64,000 nucleotides of DNA from Bacteroides eggerthii (lineage in GTDB: Bacteria; Bacteroidota; Bacteroidia; Bacteroidales; Bacteroidaceae), in the NCBI RefSeq assembly GCF_025146565.1, contig NZ_CP102258.1:62001-126000 (forward strand), given 5' to 3'. A model generated the notes under the pieces. The model was not told the DNA's origin. It did no database searches and saw nothing but the letters and a program-made list of their open reading frames with translations. The translations under genes and the position numbers were made by a program. Below are positions 60,941 to 64,000 of the stretch, piece after piece (position 1 is the stretch's first letter; each line of letters opens with the position of its first letter).

Positions 60941-61423
60941 CTATTCTATCACTTCGTAAGGATAAGGGTTCTCCTCAATGTTACGAAGCTCTTCAATGAT
61001 CTCGGCCTGTCCGGAGGACAATGAGGTATTGTCCCAGCTCCCTATTATCTCGTGGGCTTCACGAAGCAAGGCCTCTTCATAGACCTCACCATAGCAATAA
61101 GTGAGCAAGCGCACTTTCAGCAAGGAGGCGGGAAGCTGTTCGAGCACCTCAAAAGCACGATCAAGCACAGACTGCTTATTACGCTCCTTATTACCGTAGT
61201 CATAAATCGTGGCATTATAACCTAAAAGGAGAGCCAGACAGAGATTGGCCTCTTCATCGGAGGTGCTACCCCGGAGCAAGAAAAGAGAATCGCACTCCAG
61301 AAGGACATCCTTATTCAAACGGCAAAAGGTGTCTGAATAGATAGGCTCACCGTCTACACCAAGATAAATCAGCTCGTGAGCCAAACGCTGGAGCTCAAGA
61401 GCACGAGAAGTCAAATTATTCAT
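60941..61423 (-). CDS. upxZ: UpxZ-family capsule regulator
   Basis: 160 residues. It has L-Q-R-L-A-H-E-L-I-Y-L-G-V-D-G-E-P-I-Y-S-D, L-C-L-A-L-L-L-G-Y-N-A-T and a helical C-terminal part with L-L-R-E-A-H-E-I-I-G-S-W. In B. fragilis, UpxZ proteins block the antitermination activity of UpxY proteins of other capsule loci, so that one capsule is mostly made at a time. It is second in the operon, 55 bp after upxY. Confidence 0.9.
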   Translation of the reverse strand: MNNLTSRALELQRLAHELIYLGVDGEPIYSDTFCRLNKDVLLECDSLFLLRGSTSDEEANLCLALLLGYNATIYDYGNKERNKQSVLDRAFEVLEQLPASLLKVRLLTYCYGEVYEEALLREAHEIIGSWDNTSLSSGQAEIIEELRNIEENPYPYEVIE

Positions 61424-61478
61424 TGAGAAAGGGATTTTGATGGAATATTATTGTTTCTTGAAAACAATGTTTGAATTA

Positions 61479-62012
61479 TTACTTGATTATCTTCAAATAA
61501 GATTTGGGAACCTTGACACTTGCGGTCAGGATGTCCTTGATACGGATAACGACATACGTCCTGTTGGCATTTGTGGCAACCTCGCCTTCAACACCGGTGA
61601 GATCGCCCTTGACAACACGCACCCTGTCGCCTACAACAAGGGAGCCATTGTCGAAGCTGACACCGTCGGGATTCAGGTCCATCACGAACATGAAATCGGA
61701 CATCTGTTTGTCCGGAACCACAAGCATGGAACGGGTGAAGAGGTCTTTCATATAGAAAAGACGCACGCCATAGACATTGGAAAGGTCGCAGGCCGTCTGC
61801 TTGGTGGTACGGATAAAGACCAGATTGCGGATGACAGGGACTTCACTGCGCTTGCGGCGGTACTTCAACTGGGAAACCACAATACGGGTGGGAAGGTAAT
61901 AATCGACATCCAAATGCTCCTCAGACTTCAACCGGGAAAGGGATTTGCATATGGCAAACTCCTGCTTGTCACGAGTGCGGGCAGCAAACCAATATTTCTG
62001 TGTTTCAGACAC
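61479..62012 (-). CDS. upxY: UpxY-family transcription antiterminator (NusG-like)
   Basis: 177 residues. The N-terminal NGN domain (about 5-105) has Y-W-F-A-A-R-T-R-D-K-Q-E and Y-Y-L-P-T-R-I-V. The C-terminal KOW domain has G-D-R-V-R-V-V-K-G-D-L-T-G-V-E-G. It is the first gene of the capsule locus. Each UpxY lets RNA polymerase pass the leader of its own locus, so expression depends on both this protein and the invertible promoter upstream. The 5' leader (62013-62150) carries a 9-bp hairpin. Confidence 0.95.
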   Translation of the reverse strand: MSETQKYWFAARTRDKQEFAICKSLSRLKSEEHLDVDYYLPTRIVVSQLKYRRKRSEVPVIRNLVFIRTTKQTACDLSNVYGVRLFYMKDLFTRSMLVVPDKQMSDFMFVMDLNPDGVSFDNGSLVVGDRVRVVKGDLTGVEGEVATNANRTYVVIRIKDILTASVKVPKSYLKIIK

Positions 62013-62061
62013 TTAAAAGTAATATAATTTAAAGGAATCCTTCGGGTTAGGGTGCGCTTCG

Positions 62062-62096
62062 CGGTTTGAACGGGACATTTCTGACCATTCAAACCG
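62062..62096 (-). promoter_or_regulatory. Hairpin in the upxY leader
   Basis: CGGTTTGAA (62062-62070) and TTCAAACCG (62088-62096) are perfect inverted 9-mers with a 17-nt loop in the 5' leader of the capsule operon. UpxY acts on such leaders; this stem may be the pause or recognition element. Confidence 0.45.
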
Positions 62097-62150
62097 TACG
62101 ATGTTAGTTTAGCGTCTATAAAGTATTGCAAACGAATGAGTTAAAAGCAA

Positions 62151-62174
62151 AAAGTGTTTTTTAAACGTTCGTTT
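62151..62174. repeat. Left inverted repeat of the invertible capsule promoter
   Basis: 24 bp, identical to the reverse complement of 62363-62386 except for one base. It contains AAACGTTCGT, which fits the ARACGTWCGT core described for Mpi sites in B. fragilis. Confidence 0.8.
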
Positions 62175-62362
62175 AAAAAACACCTCTTTTACAGATTTCT
62201 CCAACACGTGAAATTGTTAAAATATAAACGCATTTATTTCAGAGCGCTACGGAAGCAATGCATTAATAATCAAAGCAATGTATCTAAATAAAAATAAATC
62301 ATCCATTTATTTACATCAAATATTTTGCCAATAATAAAAACACTCGTATCTTTGCGTTTATC
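62175..62362. promoter_or_regulatory. Invertible promoter segment of the capsule locus (188 bp)
   Basis: The AT-rich segment is bounded by the two 24-bp inverted repeats and holds one full promoter at 62324-62354 near its right end. In the present orientation the promoter points right, away from upxY (OFF). Inversion would place it next to the left repeat, reading into the upxY leader (ON). No recombinase gene is in the window, so a distant Mpi-like invertase would be needed. Confidence 0.75.
62324..62354 (+). promoter_or_regulatory. Capsule promoter, currently in OFF orientation
   Basis: TTTG (62324-62327), then exactly 19 bp, then TATCTTTG (62347-62354): a perfect Bacteroides -33/-7 pair. 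Transcription would start about 62361 and run to the right into a terminator at 62506-62555, with no gene in between. Confidence 0.8.
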
Positions 62363-62386
62363 AAACGAACGTTCAAAAAACACTTT
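62363..62386. repeat. Right inverted repeat of the invertible capsule promoter
   Basis: 24 bp, the inverted partner of 62151-62174 with one mismatch (23/24). The core on the minus strand is GAACGTTCGT. Confidence 0.8.
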
Positions 62387-62505
62387 CCACATAGCTACAA
62401 AGCATAAAATCAGCCTCTTCGTTGCTACAATAATATTCCCTTTCCAAGTATATTTCTTCTGTATCAAGCAGAACCTGAAACGATTTCAGCGAACTCGGAA
62501 TATAA

Positions 62506-62555
62506 AAAGAGAACCCTATCGGAGGTATTTTTGCATACCTGACAGGGTTCTCTTT
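62506..62555. terminator. Terminator between the capsule promoter region and the S41 protease gene
   Basis: AAAGAGAACCCT (62506-62517) pairs with AGGGTTCTCTTT (62544-62555), and an inner AGGTAT/ATACCT stem (62523-62528, 62535-62540) extends it. It ends the leftward S41 protease transcript and would also stop rightward transcription from the OFF-oriented promoter. Confidence 0.75.
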
Positions 62556-62576
62556 CTCAACTGTAATCAGTACTAA

Positions 62577-64000
62577 TTATTTTTTCCGGGGCAACTGTTT
62601 TAGCAGGTGTTCCACTGCAACTTTCAATTGCGCATCATCTCCGCTTATCATCTCTTCCGGCGTATTGTATATCAAAATATCCGGTTGCAAAGTATGATTC
62701 TCCAGATAATTGCCTTGCATATCCATGCAACCCACCTGAGGAATTCCAAATACAATGCTGGGATCGATCTGACGTTCCCACCACACAGCCGTCATTGTTC
62801 CGGCAACAGGCGTACCTACCAACTTGCCGATGCCTAAAGTCTTGTAAACAAAAGGAGTGCCATGGGCATTGCTGTAATTATCCTCACACACCAACATGCA
62901 GGACGGTTTCAGCCATTTATTGAACGGATCACTTCCGATATACTGCCCGCGTGGAACAAAGCGTTCGTATTCTTTTCCGCTAAGCAGCGTCACTACATCA
63001 TCATGCAGCCACCCGCCACCATTATGGCGTACATCCACCACTACCGCTTCCTTATTGCGATTACGTCCCAGCAGTTCGGAGTAGATCTTACGGAAGCTCG
63101 GACTATCCATACCTTTTATATGAACATAACCGATACGCCCGCCGGACAGTTTCTCTACTGTCCTACGGCAATTCTCCACCCATCTTTTATAGAGAAGTTC
63201 ACTTTGCATCGCATAGGTAATTGGTTTGATAGTTTCCTCGAAACGTTTCTTCGTATTCGGATCATAGACCGAAAGAATTGTTTTACGATTTGACTTGCCT
63301 TCAAGCAGCGGGAAATAGTCGGCACCGGCCTTGACAGCCACACCGTCTATCTTCTCGATGATGCAACCGGGCCTAACATCCGTTTTCTTCTTGGTAAGAG
63401 GGCTTTGGGCTATGATTTCCTTAATTTTCAATCCATCTCCGGTGTACGATTCATCATAGAACACACCCAAAGCGGCCGTAGGTAACGTTGCACCGGAAGC
63501 ATAATAACGCGCTCCCGTATGCGAAGCATTCAGTTCGCCCAACATTTCACTCAGCATCTCCGTAAAGTCGTAGTTGTTGTTGATGTAAGGCAAGAACCGT
63601 TTATAACTTGCTTTATAGCCGGTCCAGTCTGTTCCTTGCAGATCTTCTACATAAAACTTATCGTCCACTTGTTGCCACACATGATCGAAGATATATTCAC
63701 GCTCTCCATAAGGACGATAGTCAAAGAAAGCCTCAAACTCCACCGGAGTAACCTTGCTGCCCGCTACCTCTATTTTCTTCATGCCTTCGCTGCTGCAAAG
63801 GAAGATATTCTTTCCCTCTTTATCGGGCAGCAAAGCACCTGCACCTACGTCTTTCAAAAGGACTTTGGTTGAATTTTCCTTCAAATCATGCTTCCACAGG
63901 TCGTAGCCGTCCTCAAAAGTAGACAGGTAATAAAGCGCATCCCCTTTCGGAGTGAGCACAGCATCCGCCAGATGCGAGGAATTAACCGTCAGGCGTACAA
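62577..64000 (-). CDS. Tricorn-like S41 protease, C-terminal part (cut by window edge)
   Basis: The frame stays open to the right edge, so the N-terminal part, expected to be a beta-propeller, is missing; at least 470 residues are visible. The end of the propeller region is followed by the tricorn C1-type helical part (R-E-Y-I-F-D-H-V-W-Q-Q-V-D-D-K-F-Y). A PDZ domain (I-E-K-I-D-G-V-A-V) and the S41 core come next, with G-R-I-G-Y-V-H-I-K-G-M, D-V-R-H-N-G-G-G, and N-Y-S-N-A-H-G-T-P with the likely nucleophile Ser. It would degrade peptides, probably in the periplasm. It is separated from the capsule locus by a strong terminator. Confidence 0.88.
   Translation of the reverse strand, partial: VRLTVNSSHLADAVLTPKGDALYYLSTFEDGYDLWKHDLKENSTKVLLKDVGAGALLPDKEGKNIFLCSSEGMKKIEVAGSKVTPVEFEAFFDYRPYGEREYIFDHVWQQVDDKFYVEDLQGTDWTGYKASYKRFLPYINNNYDFTEMLSEMLGELNASHTGARYYASGATLPTAALGVFYDESYTGDGLKIKEIIAQSPLTKKKTDVRPGCIIEKIDGVAVKAGADYFPLLEGKSNRKTILSVYDPNTKKRFEETIKPITYAMQSELLYKRWVENCRRTVEKLSGGRIGYVHIKGMDSPSFRKIYSELLGRNRNKEAVVVDVRHNGGGWLHDDVVTLLSGKEYERFVPRGQYIGSDPFNKWLKPSCMLVCEDNYSNAHGTPFVYKTLGIGKLVGTPVAGTMTAVWWERQIDPSIVFGIPQVGCMDMQGNYLENHTLQPDILIYNTPEEMISGDDAQLKVAVEHLLKQLPRKK

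Noticed and set aside
61437..62027. Open frame of 196 codons on the + strand
   Set aside because: Antisense to upxY, which has intact NGN and KOW domains.
62325..62576. Open frame of 83 codons downstream of the OFF-oriented promoter
   Set aside because: It starts inside the promoter and runs through the inverted repeat and terminator; no family pattern. Transcription in this direction appears to be non-coding.
1..64000. tRNA, rRNA and insertion-sequence genes
   Set aside because: No cloverleaf-like tRNA sequence, rRNA stretch, transposase or integrase was recognised in the gaps or frames; by-eye search can miss a single tRNA.

Overview
The window is chromosomal DNA of a Bacteroides-type member of the Bacteroidales. 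This rests on gene content (UpxY/UpxZ capsule regulators, a BF0631-type metalloprotease, BT4734/BF3469-type VirE_N and DUF3987 proteins, smalltalk protein, DUF4248, HepC-like PL12 lyase, RecG/IspD/TonB gene order) and on recurrent TAnnTTTG -7 promoter motifs in place of sigma-70 boxes. I do not name a species. No rRNA, tRNA, CRISPR array or complete insertion sequence was seen.

Layout. 1-4400 (+): the end of a polysaccharide-utilisation block with two heparinase II/III-type proteins (the first cut by the window edge) around a GH29 alpha-L-fucosidase. 4532-11839 (-): housekeeping run tsaC, ClC channel, fmt, rpe, comEC, nrnA. 12017-14095 (-): a secreted GH43. 14484-20736: hotdog thioesterase, yaaA, recJ, recQ, a TPR protein. 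20809-25115 (+): an aromatic amino acid operon (pheA, aminotransferase, DAHP synthase-chorismate mutase, tyrA) preceded by a 28-residue Phe/Tyr-rich leader peptide and an attenuator. 25233-39560: dnaG, folE, SPOR protein, tpiA, DoxX protein, DUF1599 protein, M23 peptidase, then pdxJ-exbB-exbD-tonB-pfpI-ispD-recG, and nadK. 39590-41430: a metalloprotease lipoprotein and a wrecked toxin-antitoxin locus.

41474-62012 (-) is a capsular/exopolysaccharide locus in two pieces. The promoter-proximal piece (62012-50445) has upxY, upxZ, an initiating sugar transferase, pyruvyl transferase, Wzx flippase, glycosyltransferases, an SDR, a nucleotidyltransferase/HAD/kinase activation module and an epimerase. 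The distal piece (45884-41474) has a GT32 enzyme, a Wzy-like polymerase and three GT2 enzymes. Between them lies a cassette, mostly on the other strand (VirE_N, DUF3987, DUF4248, HU-like, smalltalk, amidase), with a frameshifted XRE regulator. Upstream of upxY is a 188 bp segment bounded by 24 bp inverted repeats carrying an Mpi-like core. It contains a full TTTG-N19-TAnnTTTG promoter that points away from upxY, so it looks like a phase-variable capsule promoter captured OFF. The window ends in a tricorn-like S41 protease (-), cut by the edge.

Most notable signals: the invertible capsule promoter; the Phe/Tyr leader-peptide attenuator; an 11-nt element repeated with an exact 22-bp period before the DAHP synthase gene; a GC-rich 24-bp tandem duplication plus 15-bp palindrome inside the GT32 gene; and a roughly 70-bp imperfect inverted repeat, one copy inside the DUF3987 gene and one just after it.
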